A stretch of 64,000 nucleotides of DNA. It comes from Limnephilus marmoratus (Eukaryota > Arthropoda > Insecta > Trichoptera > Limnephilidae). The stretch spans positions 36,650,676 to 36,714,675 of the forward strand of contig OU862915.1 of the NCBI GenBank assembly GCA_917880885.1, in the 5' to 3' direction. The notes beneath the pieces are model-generated. The model searched no databases. It was not told the origin of the DNA and saw nothing but the letters and a program-made list of their open reading frames with translations. The translations under genes were made by a program, and so were the position numbers. Positions within the stretch are counted from its first letter, which is position 1. The number at the start of each line of letters is the position of its first letter. Positions 53,459 through 63,489 of the stretch are shown here, piece after piece.

Positions 53459-53924
53459 ACATTTACCTACAAGAGTCGTTTCACCATTTTAAGATCCTCG
53501 AGTATGGGATGGTTCATGCTGAACTCGCTCAAAAACGGATTTATTTATTTAAGGGTATCAATTTGTGAAAATGAGTAAAGCCGTGAACAAGCACCAGCAA
53601 GAGCTCGTGTGGACGTCACCGACGTTCGTCCTCTTCCTTCTCACGCGTCTTGTTAGAAAACGAAAAAGAGAGAAGATACTTTAACGATAACGTCCCATAC
53701 GATCTCTCGCTGGGACCAGTATAGCCTTAATCTAGTCTCCTTCAACGGAAGCAACCTTTCGAACAGGCCCTCCATTGATATGCTTGGTGGAATTCGAAGT
53801 GACCAGCTCAGATATGGGGGCTCCATCGAAGCCAGGGTAAAGTTAGCCTCTGGGCGTACTCTATAGGGCCCGCAGATACTTTAATAGTACACAACTGCTA
53901 ACCCTGTACAAATCACAATTTGGC
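53459..53924. other. possible 5' LINE sequence
   Basis: GC-richer than average (53580-53920) and directly upstream of the RT C-terminus at 53930. Probably more of the same LINE, but I could not read RT motifs through the frameshifts. Confidence 0.35.
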
Positions 53925-54406
53925 AGCCACCTCTGGTCTGGAGCCCCAAAATACTGAAGAAAAAAAACCTCGAGTCTGTGCAGAAACGGGCGGTCCGTCT
54001 GATAGATTCTCCTAATTTAACAGATGGATTGCAATCTTTAGAGCACAGGCGTCGGGTGGGAATGCTATCCTTGTTCTACCGGTATTTCAATGGAAGATGC
54101 TCCGAGGAACTAGCGTCATTGATCCCTTTGGCACCAGTGCATAGGCGGGAAATACGCCAAACGCGTGCCCAACATATGTACACGGTTGACATTGGTCACA
54201 TGACTCGTTCTTATGTTCAACAGCTCGGGTATGGAACGATTTGCCGACCTTTGTGTTTCCTTCTTCCTACAACTTGAACCCTTCAAGACCAATGTTCATT
54301 CCTTCCTCTCCTCAAAAAGACCCTCCACACAGCATCTTATATGACATAGCCCTGAGGGAAATCATTTTCCTCAGGACCTCCTGTGTGGAGTTAATGTAAA
54401 AAAAAA
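53925..54406 (+). pseudogene. LINE RT C-terminus with A-tail; donor of the B 3' end
   Basis: The frame at 53978-54277 has QKRAVRLIDSPNLTDGLQSL, EHRRRVGMLSLFYRYFNGRC, LIPLAPVHRREIRQTRAQHM and YTVDIGHM. After a frameshift come RVWNDLPTFVFPSSYNL and the coding end down to REIIFLRTSCVELM, a stop and AAAAAAAAAA. This is the terminal region of a non-LTR RT. The last 110 bp match the 3' ends of every retroposon B copy, including the hairpin CCTGAGG/CCTCAGG and the CTCCACACAG/CTGTGTGGAG stem. Confidence 0.85.
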
Positions 54407-54757
54407 AGATGCAGAACGGCTGTGGTAATGCAAAATAGTCGCCTTCGTGGTTAAGTAGTCAGAAAACTTTTCCAATATCACGACTTACACGAATTAAATA
54501 ATATTTTACCATCTCGTCCGTTAGAACCGAAATTACAAACTTATTAATAGCCTCTTAAAAGCACTTGATTTTCACATGACAAAGTAAAAACTAACAATAC
54601 TTTATTTTAAAGGCAAACACACATAAAAGATTGCCACCTAACTAATTTACATCAGAAGAGTCATCTTGCAAATTAAATACTAGTCCATGATCTTCTACGC
54701 TGTGCAGAGCTGGTTTCATTTTCCTGCACTTGATTTCTTTGGTCTCCGCATGTCTGT
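54407..54757. other. AT-rich spacer
   Basis: CGCCTTCGTGGTTAAGTAGT (about 54440) could be a SINE A head remnant. Nothing else. Confidence 0.35.
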
Positions 54758-55016
54758 GCGCTTAGATCTTTTAAACTACGCAACGGATTTTCATGCTGTT
54801 TTCACCAATAGATAGAGTGATTCACGAGGAAGGTTTTTAGGTATAAATTTGAAATATATAAATAAAAGGAGCGGGTTAGCAAGCGGGCAGCGGGCTGGCT
54901 AACGGGCGGTGTGGATTTGCTTTAACAGATGGCGTTGGTTATAAAGGTTGGGTAACGGCTTGTTGTTTTGTTTCGTTAGCCACAGCAACATGTGACCGGG
55001 TCTGCCAGTGTAAATA
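54758..55016 (-). mobile_element. RTE-type LINE 3' end, minus strand
   Basis: Minus strand: GGCAGACCCGGTCACATGTT, GCTGTGGCTAACG, AACGCCATCTGTTAAAGCAA, GAATCACTCTATCTATTGGT, TGCGTAGTTTAAAAGATCTA and AGCGCACAGACATGCG. Collinear with 53156-53400. A Tc1/mariner-type MITE sits at its 5' border. Confidence 0.78.
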
Positions 55017-55018
55017 TA

Positions 55019-55407
55019 CAGGGTGTCCGGGGGTAAAGTGCATTAACTTCGGGAGGTGATTCTACATGTGGTAGGAGTAAAAAAGATTAATAACTTTTTC
55101 GAAATTCCAACATTTTTTTTCCCATACAAAAAGATCTACCTACTTAAAATCCTTAGTGTGAGGTACGATCTTACTTGCCGGGAGCCTGCCGGGCGCGATC
55201 GTGGCAACAATAAATGGCGGTGACTGGCCCGTATCGTAACAGTGGAAAATAATAAAGTTGGCCGCGCACGCCGGTCAAATTTTACGTTTTTACCACAAAA
55301 CTACCCCTAAAAGTTGGAATTTCGAAAAAAGTTATGTATCTTTTTTACTTACAATATCATGTAGAATTACCTCCCGAAGTTAATGCACTTTACCCCCGGA
55401 CACCCTG
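55019..55407. mobile_element. 389-bp Tc1/mariner-type MITE
   Basis: TIRs of about 50 bp start CAGGGTGTCCGGGGGTAAAG and differ at about one position (GTGATT against GTAATT). TA duplications are at 55017-55018 and 55408-55409. The inner GC-rich segment (GCCGGGAGCCTGCCGGGCGC) is non-coding. Terminal CAGGGTGTCC is shared with many mariner-type ends, including the element at 16048. Confidence 0.9.
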
Positions 55408-55409
55408 TA

Positions 55410-56165
55410 TAACTTCGCGAACTTCAAGTTTTGGTCAAAATCTGATACGCCTGCACTGCCTCAACACTTACTAACCGCTTACATTCAGCTAAGGACGGGA
55501 GACCATGCGGCGCTTTGTCCATACTAACCACGGACATATGAATATATCTGGACCTGCCCTAAGTGATAAAAACGTATTATTTCCCCCTCCACATGGCGCC
55601 GGCTGTAGCTCCTCCTTGGAACCGGCTCGCTCCATGGGGAGGGGATATAGCCTCGCTTGAATCTAAAATGTGTGACGTCATCATTCTTGCCGTGAACAGC
55701 GAGAAGCTGACATCCATACATTTAACGAAATAACGGCAGCTTGTGCTATACAATATATCTACATATCAATATGCACATAGCGAATGTGGGCGGTACTCCA
55801 ATGTGCTCGTCGCTGGTTACAGGGGTAAGTAAATTATGAAACATTTGTAAAAGTGTTTTAACTAAACACGGCAAGAAAATATTGATATGTGTATTGGCGC
55901 GAGTCTTTTTGGGGCGAGCATTTGGCCTTAGCAAATAAGTTTTGAACGTGGCAAGCAATTCGCGCTCCCATGTAAAAAGGTCTATTCATTCAAAGCAGAT
56001 TTTGCTTTTAAGAACTAAATGGTGATATTGTAATGCGAGATGCCTATATACTGTCAGATTGATTGTTCAACGAATGACAGTCATCTTTCCCCTCTTGCTC
56101 TCCATAGTTTGGTTTTACCCCTCATCTGTAACTGCTTGTCTATCCATTTGGATGTCTATGATACT
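55410..56165. other. unassigned stretch, includes one CRE palindrome
   Basis: TGACGTCA at about 55673. Frames at 55524-55721 and 55746-55958 (minus) have no recognisable motif. Confidence 0.35.
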
Positions 56166-56300
56166 AACCTATCCCTACGTCCTCTCTGGATTCTGACACT
56201 ACTACAAATATTATTGAAATATAATATAGATATCGACCACCAGCATGTCTGTATGTTTTGCTTTTTTGATAAGTTACTTCTTATAGGAGTTAAGAGTAAG
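56166..56300 (+). repeat. dispersed repeat I, copy 3
   Basis: CCCTACGTCCTCTCTGGATT, CTGACACTACTACAAATATT, ATAATATAGATATCGACCA and TTGATAAGTTACTTCTTATA then GGAGTTAAG. CCCTCCAAAAATC follows in both this and copy 2 (CCCTCCAAATATC). Confidence 0.72.
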
Positions 56301-57234
56301 AACCCTCCAAAAATCGTTAAAATTATCTGGTTTGAACGCCATCAAAAGACGTTCAATATATAAACTAGACCAAGTATTTTTAAAAAAGCAAAAGTGACAG
56401 ACATGAATAATTTTTTTCTGTTAAAAAAAAGGTTCGAAATCGGTCCAGTTTTGGTTGAGAAAAATGAGGAATACAAAACCTCGAATTTGGTTATTTTATT
56501 TACGTATTACTGAGGTGAAGTTGTCCCTTTCGCTCGATAGTGACAGCAACAGTTTGGTAAAATACCTACTGTTTAAATTTGTTTGCCACCGGGTATCCTC
56601 GACACGGCCTCCGTAAAAGTATTAGTAAAGCATATGAAATGGTGAAACTACTATATCCACCAAACTTATTTTACTGTATATACAAAATATGTCTCCTTCA
56701 TCCCAAGAATTCCTATAAAATATGATGGCCATACATCAAAACGAAGTCATAATATTAATATTTCAAAACACATCTACCAGGAGCGGAGAGCTGCTCGCCG
56801 GTGTTATTATTATCCCTCGTATTTTCAATCCGGGCATGTTTGCAAGATAAATCTATGACACGGTTAAGGAATTCACTCTGCGATGTGCTGAGTCCCTGAT
56901 ACATACTACAAGCAGTGGTAGAATGTCTCCGGCTCATCTTTCTGATGGATATTTTTAGCTGGTACACATGTGCTTCATCATAATTTAAATCAAGTTCTGT
57001 GAGTTGACTTAAGTTATTATTAATATTTTCTTGGGCTTTCTAGTATTTTATTTGGGAAAAGAGTCACAAAGGTTTCTCTGTTCAGAAAGATAAATGCAAC
57101 GGATCCAAGTTTACATGTGTCGAATTCTTACACACAGGGATCGTATGTTTACTTCTTCTGCTAGCTACGGAATAAGTCCTCCATAACTTTTACATTAGCA
57201 CCACGCAGGAAGCCCTGATGACGCTTTTTCTCGA
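56301..57234. other. unassigned AT-rich stretch
   Basis: The minus frame at 56755-56967 has no recognisable motif. No repeat family matched. Confidence 0.35.
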
Positions 57235-57258
57235 TATAATATGGTAAACCATATTATA
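57235..57258. repeat. short palindrome
   Basis: TATAATATGGT-AA-ACCATATTATA, 11-bp arms. No known role. Confidence 0.7.
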
Positions 57259-57359
57259 CAAGCATCTGTCTCTGTCTCTCTGTTACTGTTACTTTATTCC
57301 ATATCACATTTTCTCATTCTATATGCATGTATATATGCATACATAACCGCGTACAATGT

Positions 57360-57480
57360 ATTTTTTCATTAATTTAATTTTGCATTAAATTTAATTTTGC
57401 ATTAATTCAATTTGATGATGCTTGTGTTAAGCGAAACCGGTCGGTCATAATAAATTAAATAAATTTGTGGTTATGAACAA
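57360..57480 (+). mobile_element. Penelope-like 3' end
   Basis: A repeated TTTAATTTTGCATTAA tract leads into the hammerhead-like motif (57412-57446), followed by AAATAAATTTGTGGTTATGA and ACAAAGTAGTTGTT, the usual order GTGGT...ACAAAGT of these ends. Non-coding. Confidence 0.6.
57412..57446 (+). ncRNA. hammerhead-like ribozyme motif, best stem III
   Basis: TTGATGA (C3 replaced by T), stem II GCTT-GTGTT-AAGC, GAAA, stem III CCG-GT-CGG and TC at the expected cleavage position (UH). Every helix of a short-stem-III hammerhead can be drawn. The C3 change is predicted to impair catalysis. Function is inference. Confidence 0.55.
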
Positions 57481-57494
57481 AGTAGTTGTTTTAT

Positions 57495-57930
57495 TTTATT
57501 ACTAGCGAGTTCCCAGCATGTGTTGCTATGCCTCTTAATAAATAAATTGTTTCTCCCTGCGTGTCCTATCCCATTCGTCCCGTTCCCCTTCCTCTCCCGC
57601 ATCCCCTTGCCCTCACGCGTTCCCACTCCGCCTTCTCCGCCTTACCTCTCCCCACTCCCCTCTCCCACTTCCCCCGCCCCGAGAACCCTCCCTCTCGAGT
57701 TCCCCTCCCCCCTCCCGAGTTCCCTCCCTCCCCCCTCCCGCATTCCATACATTCAGTTTTCAAACAGCTTGCGTGCCACCTATTGGCACGAGGCCAGAGC
57801 TCAACGCTTCTTTTATACAAACCTTGTCCTGCTAATAACGAAAAAAAAAAGAATTTTCCAATTTGGTGCAGTCGCTCGTGCAGTTATGCGCGTACATGTG
57901 TTTCGGCGATTAATTTTTATATAACTAAAT
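57495..57930 (+). repeat. family E polypyrimidine element, plus strand
   Basis: ACTAGCGAGTTCCCAGCATG, AATAAATTGTTTCTCCCTGC, about 190 nt of C/T with CCCGCATTCC-type interruptions, TTTTCAAACAGCTTGCGTGC, CATACAAACCTTGTCCTG-like and TTTCGGCGATTAATTTTTAT. The open frames of 125-134 codons here are artefacts of the C/T tract. Confidence 0.78.
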
Positions 57931-58557
57931 ATAATTGAACGAATAATTAAGATGAAGTCATAGTAAATAATGCAAAATCATATGTTTTTGTTTTGAAAAT
58001 TTGATCGCTTAGAAGTATTGTAGATGCTTCAATTAAATACTGCGTGTAGAACATACCTCGGCCCTTAAAAATATCGGTCATTTTTTTATAAGTTTTTTAA
58101 TAAGCCTATAAAAAAATAAAGTATAAGGTCTAAAAACACACTTTCAAGTCCAAACTCTCCTATTTATAAACCCCTTTTCGGATATGGTTTTATTGTGTAA
58201 TGTGGCAAATTCAGTTTATTTTATAATAATCGCAAAAAAAGTTGATATTTACACCCAATCTTCCCAAAATAAAATAAAATATGCTTTTTCGCATTGATAT
58301 TTTACAATACGGCCGCTAGTCGACGAATTCGGTTATTCAAAGTTATTCAAAGGTTATTCATACCCTATGGCGTCCACCGAAGAACTACTGTCCACGGCAC
58401 AGTAGTGAACTAGTGGATCGCCTTAAACTGATTTTTTTAGTTAGAAAAATATTAATTTCATGTTGGTAATCTACATCTGTAATTGGATCCTTCTGATAGC
58501 GCCCCTTTGTTATAATTAATTTGAATCCTCAGGAAAGATAGCAAGATATAATATATT
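57931..58557. other. AT-rich stretch, no gene seen
   Basis: Nothing recognised. Confidence 0.4.
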
Positions 58558-59030
58558 ATACTAACTTTTGCCCCCGGCTTCGCCCCCCCCCCCCTCCCCC
58601 TCCACGCCCCCACCACTCCCTTACGGCCCCCCGCCATACCCGTTACATTCATTTATCAAACAGCTCGCGTGCCACCTATTAAAACGTAACAATCAAACAA
58701 GCGCAGTAAATTTTAACTATCAAAGGGATCTCCATAGTAACCTATACAAATAACAAAATGACAGCGCACGTCAAACAATTACTTAGCAATGCATTGCTTT
58801 TTGTCTGGAAAATAAACGTATAATAAATAATTTCATTACGCCAGAGCTTACTTATATATATATATATATATTATATTATTACTTATATAAAATTTAAACT
58901 TTTATATATAAAATCCATCCCGTGGTTTTTGCGTGAAAGAGTAACAAACATACATACGAGTACATCCATACATCCAGACATCCATACGTCCATACAAACT
59001 TTCGCCTTTATAATATTACTAATTTATTAA
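58558..59030 (+). repeat. family E/RTE-like element, short tract copy
   Basis: ACTAACTTTTGCCCCCGGCT-TCG, a C-run and C/T tract of about 60 nt, AACAGCTCGCGTGCCACCTA, GACAGCGCACGTCAAACAAT, ACGCCAGAGCTTACTTATAT with a (TA)n run, and GTGGTTTTTGCGTGAAAGAG ... TTTATAATATTACTAA. Same 3' end as the element at 9.2-9.7 kb. Confidence 0.8.
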
Positions 59031-59394
59031 ATAATAGGATTATATCTTAACAAGGCAAACTCAAAAATTACAGACTGGAATCTTTTCGTAGCGAAAATAT
59101 TTTAAGAATAGAGTCCAAAAACAGATTATAATATAACAAATTAGGTATATTCGCATAAGAATAATCGTCGAACTTTTTTCTTTTTCTGGGTAAAATTAAT
59201 CCACTTCGATGATTTTTTAAACCTAATTCAAAACATCTCCCACGTAAATTGGGATAATGACAAATCCAGTAATTCCCGAAATTAATGTGTTTACGAAGTT
59301 TTGGAATGGACTCATTACTTTGTCATTAAAAGTTGGAAAGCTTTTAGGAGTGTTGACTGAAAATATTTCGCGTAGAAAGTTTTTGATTAATTTT
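59031..59394. other. AT-rich spacer
   Basis: Nothing recognised. Confidence 0.35.
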
Positions 59395-59790
59395 ATTTTT
59401 CTGAAAAAAATTGTGCGCTGTGTGGAGAGCCGTGGACACCGATACACCGGAATCCAGTGATACTTGGTAACTCCAGCGCATTGGTGACCCTTCTCTGCTT
59501 CTAATGCATTCCAGTGTGCCAGTGACTGAGTTTCTCCAAGTTTGAATTCTTAGTTTGGCGAGCATAGTGTCCAAAGTATCTTTTCACATTGTAGGTAGAT
59601 AGTTTAAAGTCTGTTGTGGGTGCCTGGCTCTTCCAAAATGAACGTCTGTGCATCTGAGTGTCTGTGGAATCCTGAGCACATTTCTCCAGTGCAAAATTTC
59701 GAAGTGTTCATGTTTCCACACCGAGGAGGAATATGTTGAAAATCCATTTACGTAATAATGAAAAACTAGCATTATATTTGTTTTTAATTA
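59395..59790 (-). pseudogene. RTE-like LINE C-terminus, different family from J
   Basis: Minus strand pieces in order: VWKHEHFEILHWRNVLRIPQ, TDVHFGRARHPQQTLNYLPT, then in a second frame KRYFGHYARQTKNSNLEKL, then in the first frame again SVTGTLECIRSREGSPMRWS. These correspond to the RTE-like signature LLRIPWT, FGHIAR..NNLEKL, VTGKVEGKRSRGRSP.RW. Two frameshifts at least. Only the C-terminal part is present. Confidence 0.75.
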
Positions 59791-60458
59791 TTTAAGAAGA
59801 AAACTCATATGTAGACAGTAATTATTACCAAAAGCACTGACAAAGAATTCGCCTACAACTATTACCACATTTTAACATGAGCGGCAGATAAATAAATATC
59901 AAACGTAAAAAAAAACAAATTTAAAGGGAGAAAATATAATGTATGGGACAAGTTAGTGGAACCCGCATAAACACTATAAATTCAATACGGCACCTTTATT
60001 CCTGCTTGTAAAGGCAGCAAGAACTTTGTGAGAACAGTCGGAATATAGTCAATTAAATTAAATTACGTATTGCTTTTCCCAAGTATTATTTTGATTTTTA
60101 TTGTAACGTATATTAAGATTCAAACCGTATTGGTAGTTTTGCGCCACCCTTTACTATCGAATGGGGAATGACTGATGGTACATGTTACTTCTCTACGTAT
60201 TCAGTAATTATTTTAATATCATCCTTATCTACTCACGGAGTTGAACAAATAATATTATTTTAATTGTCTGACAAGACCGAAAATTCTTAATATTAATTGC
60301 GCTAATCTCAAACTTCAGGATGGGTGATAAGGAGTGATAGTGTGATTTGATATTATAATTTCATATTTACAGTACACAGATGTGAAAATAATCTTATCAA
60401 AGATAAAGATTTGAGTGCTTGTTATCTCTTAATTATGCATAGCTTATTTGGTCCAGCA
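59791..60458. other. AT-rich stretch, no gene seen
   Basis: Nothing recognised. Confidence 0.4.
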
Positions 60459-60468
60459 CGTCCGATAT

Positions 60469-60656
60469 GGTGACCGGACAACTCAGAATTAAACCAACTT
60501 AGAACCTCCTTTGAAAAGTCATTAAAAGTGATGAAAAAAATTAGTTAAATAGGTTGTGTTAGGTTGGGGTTATGGGCTATTTAAAAATTTTTTTTTCATT
60601 GCTTTTAATGACTTTTCAAAGAGATGTTTTGACTTGATTCTGAGTTGACATAAAAC
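60469..60656. mobile_element. 188-bp foldback element (family G) with 10-bp duplication
   Basis: The duplication CGTCCGATAT is exact (60459-60468 and 60657-60666). Arms of about 70 bp share CAACTCAGAATTAA / CAACTCAGAATCAA and TTTGAAAAGTCATTAAAAG. The centre contains TAGGTTGTGTTAGGTTGGGG. A 9-10-bp duplication suits Mutator-like elements. A partial copy lies at 63048-63120. Confidence 0.85.
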
Positions 60657-60666
60657 CGTCCGATAT

Positions 60667-61741
60667 ACATAAATTTATTTATAAATAGTCTTACACAAAA
60701 AAAATGAAACAATGTGTATATTTTGAAAACCAGTGATGAGCTTCTTACGTGCAGCCCGCAAGCCGTACGGCACACTTGGCTATATAAAATATCTAAAAAT
60801 TTGAGCTTCAGAATATTTAACAGAGCGTTCTGGTTTTTTTAAATCATTTAGAGGTAAGGTTTGGTAACAATTTCTTCAAAGTATTCAATCAGCCGCTCAA
60901 AGTTTTAAGTATTTTAAAATTTTCTTAAAATGATAAAATTTTTATGATTTGACCTTCACTGCAAAAAATTTTGGTGAGTTTTGTTGAAATTCGTGATTGA
61001 TGCAATTTTAAGGTGTCTGTTTTATAAAATACTGAAAATATTCTTGACGTAATAAAGGTTAACTTTCCGAACGTTAAAAATCAACAACACTTATACTGTA
61101 TATGCGGCGCTATCTTTGTGCGAGCTCTGATTTGTATTTTGCATGGGTTCCGTTTTATAAGGGTTCACATATAAACGATATTTCTGAAAACATAGTATAT
61201 AAAGATAGTTTTGATATTTCTCTTTTAATAATAGTCGTTTACGTTTCCGGATGCTACGATAAATATATTATACTTTTCCAAAATCTGTGTAACAAATAAA
61301 ATACGAAAGCTTTTGGCGACACACTTTTGTCTGTCCATTTTGAATCAGCCGCCGAAAATTTGTTTATAATATTATGAAATAATCTATTCTATTGAACATA
61401 ATCTAACGCATTCATTTACGCATCGCTACACAGGTAACAATCAAGTACTAATTAAGATTATCGTTTGCTTTGAAATTGCTTTTGAAAAGCTGGCAATATC
61501 ATGAAAGCAGGGCGCGCACCAATTTTCCTTTTCCGTCTCCACTTTTTTCGACAACTACAATTTTTCTTTCTATTAAAACTAACAATGACACCTTACGAGG
61601 TCTGTAACCATTTATTATCCAAGATCGAACCAGCACTTTGGGATTATTAGATCCTTAGAAAAGATTGTTTTTATTAATTATTTATTTGTTCATATGAAGC
61701 GGATACTTTGTGATGTGACATTATTAATTTAAAATAAAACA
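60667..61741. other. 1-kb AT-rich stretch, no gene seen
   Basis: Nothing recognised on either strand. Confidence 0.4.
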
Positions 61742-61833
61742 AAAACTTTGTAAACACCACGATGAAGCTACGGTTGTAGCGAAACCCGGTCGGCATAAAG
61801 TATAAAAAATAAAAGTGGTGTTTACAAAGTTAT
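61742..61833 (+). mobile_element. Penelope-like end: hammerhead-like core inside a 17-bp inverted repeat
   Basis: AACTTTGTAAACACCAC (61744-61760) is exactly inverted at 61815-61831. Between them: GATGAAGCTACGGTTGTAGC, GAAACCCGGTCGGCATAAAG and an A-rich stretch. Stem II is GCTAC/GTAGC, GAAA is present, and CCGGTCGG is stem-III-like. The first two core bases differ from CUGAUGA and no UH follows CGG, so it is a degenerate ribozyme. The outer arms correspond to stem I strands. Confidence 0.6.
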
Positions 61834-62520
61834 TGTTTTTATTAATTTACGGACAATAGTCTATTAAAAACATAATAACAACACGAATAATAAAAAAAAC
61901 ATAGATGACAGTGAAGGGAGAGCACATATAAATTAATAGCACATATAAAGTACACACATAAAAAGTACATATAGAAGACACTACAAGTCACAGCATGAAG
62001 AAGCAATTAAATATTGCGAATCGACTGCCGAAAGTCATTTAGTTGTACACCAAAAAAATCAATCTCGACATTCTGGATAAGGGAGAATGGTATCCGTAAT
62101 TAGTAGAATGTTGATTGAGGAACAGCAATTAATAATTTCGGAGTCTACGGGAAGGGATGTTGAACTGGATGAGTTGTAACAAAGCAGGTGTATCAGTAAT
62201 ACTGTTAATAATTTTAAATATGCAAATTAGATCAGAGTCCTTTCTACGTTTTTCTAAAGAAAAAATGTTTAAAATATGTTCAATTTCATCATATGAGTAC
62301 TCGCCTCTTTCAAGACCCAACCTCCAAGCAATTCCTCTTAGGAAACGATGTTGTACGGATTCGATGTGACAAATGTGGACAACATGGAAAGGAGACCAAA
62401 TGACACTAGCATATTCAAGGTGAGGGCGAACCAGCGAACAGTAAAGAGTTTTGAGTGTACTTATATGTTTGAAGTCAGAGGTAATTCTATGAATGAAGCC
62501 GAGTATTTTAAGTGATTTAT
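61834..62520 (-). pseudogene. Jockey-like LINE C-terminal fragment (family M)
   Basis: From 62520 the minus strand reads KSLKILGFIHRITSDFKHIS, TLYCSLVRPHLEYASVIWSP, SVQHRFLRGIAWRLGLERGE, YSYDEIEHIL, RRKDSDLICIFKIINSITDT and LIQFNIPSRRLRN. This is RT thumb and C-terminus (LEYASVIWSP is the diagnostic stretch). Stops appear after 62129. Its upstream part (TLDRKLSFRDH, about 62810-62870) is separated from it by another LINE tail. Confidence 0.85.
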
Positions 62521-62525
62521 TTAAG

Positions 62526-62808
62526 ATATTTATTTATTTTATTTTTATTTATTTATTCAACGCCCAGAGGGCTTTTACATGTTTGGTAGTACAATGATGA
62601 CAGATGATTTTTCAATAGATAATGAAATAACAAAAATAAAATTAGATAAAAAATGCACACAAGTCACAAAAATACAAAAAAAAATACAGCGATTTGATAA
62701 GTTTACAAAAATACACATATGTTTAGGAATAGTTTTGGAATATGTTTTTTACAAGATCCACAAAATTCGCCAAGTTGATGTTAAATATGTCGACATCATC
62801 GTCGATAT
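62526..62808 (-). mobile_element. LINE 3' end inserted into LINE M
   Basis: The minus strand ends ATGTAAAAGCCCTCTGGGCG, TTGAATAAATAAATAAAAAT, the (TAAA)n-type tail. The coding remnant VDIFNINLANFVDLVKN resembles the C-terminal NIVDMFADSVLVVKRS of the LINE at 63.5-63.9 kb. The precise 5' border is uncertain. Confidence 0.65.
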
Positions 62809-63000
62809 TATTAATGAAGTGATCACGGAAAGAAAGTTTGCGGTCTAGAGTGACCCCAGATAGATGTGACAGTAGATAGACAAAAACTATTTAGTTTATA
62901 ATCAAACTGAATAGGATTTTTGGTTCTACAAAACGACAAATTTTGCATTTATCAACATTAAGTTAAGTACAAACATAAAAAAAAAAATTAAAATAAATTG
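62809..63000 (-). pseudogene. LINE M, upstream RT part
   Basis: GVTLDRKLSFRDHFINNI, the usual L.VTLD.KLSF..H box preceding the RT thumb. It is continuous with 62520 on the minus strand once the inserted tail is removed. Confidence 0.6.
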
Positions 63001-63047
63001 GTAATAGACTGCGCCTGTCTTACTGGTAAATCCCGTGTTGAGGGCGG

Positions 63048-63120
63048 CGGACAACTTACAACTCTACAATGTGCAACCTCATCACTCCTTCGAAGAGTCA
63101 TTAAAAGTAATGAAAAAAAA
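63048..63120. mobile_element. family G foldback, one arm
   Basis: GGACAACTTACAACTCTACA ... CTTCGAAGAGTCATTAAAAG and TAATGAAAAAAA match an arm of 60469-60656. Confidence 0.6.
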
Positions 63121-63380
63121 TCGAGTGCAGTTAACACGCGGTAGAAGCGAAACTTTCCCAAAACGATCTCAACCAATGAAGAACCAAGAAGCCTTGAAAA
63201 TGAGATCACAATCAAAGCAGCCAATTAGCGCAAACTAAGTGTCATTTCCGTTTTATATCTCAACCAATAGGAGCCTTGCTAGGAGTTTGATGCTTCGCGG
63301 GTGCTGTAACGCGTCATTTCCGTTTCATCCGAATTCCAAATTACAACGGGGCTATAGAAGTTTCACTTCAAAAATTATAA
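63121..63380. repeat. dispersed repeat D, copy 3
   Basis: GTTAACACGCGGTAGAAGCG, GTGTCATTTCCGTTTTATAT, AACCAATAGGAGCCTTG, GAATTCCAAATTACAACGGG and GCTATAGAAGTTTCACTTCA. It abuts the G arm. Confidence 0.75.
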
Positions 63381-63489
63381 ATAGCACATAATAATATAGA
63401 ATGGGTACAGCACAAATTTCTAAGATTTATTAACGTTCAATATTCCAATTCAGAATATTAACTACGTCTTTTTGATGAAACAACTCAAT

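Noticed and set aside
57520..57938. Overlapping ORFs of 125-134 codons
   Set aside because: Same polypyrimidine artefact as above.
60541..60580. Telomeric TTAGG repeats
   Set aside because: Only isolated TTAGG-like words (GTTAGGTT), no tandem array.
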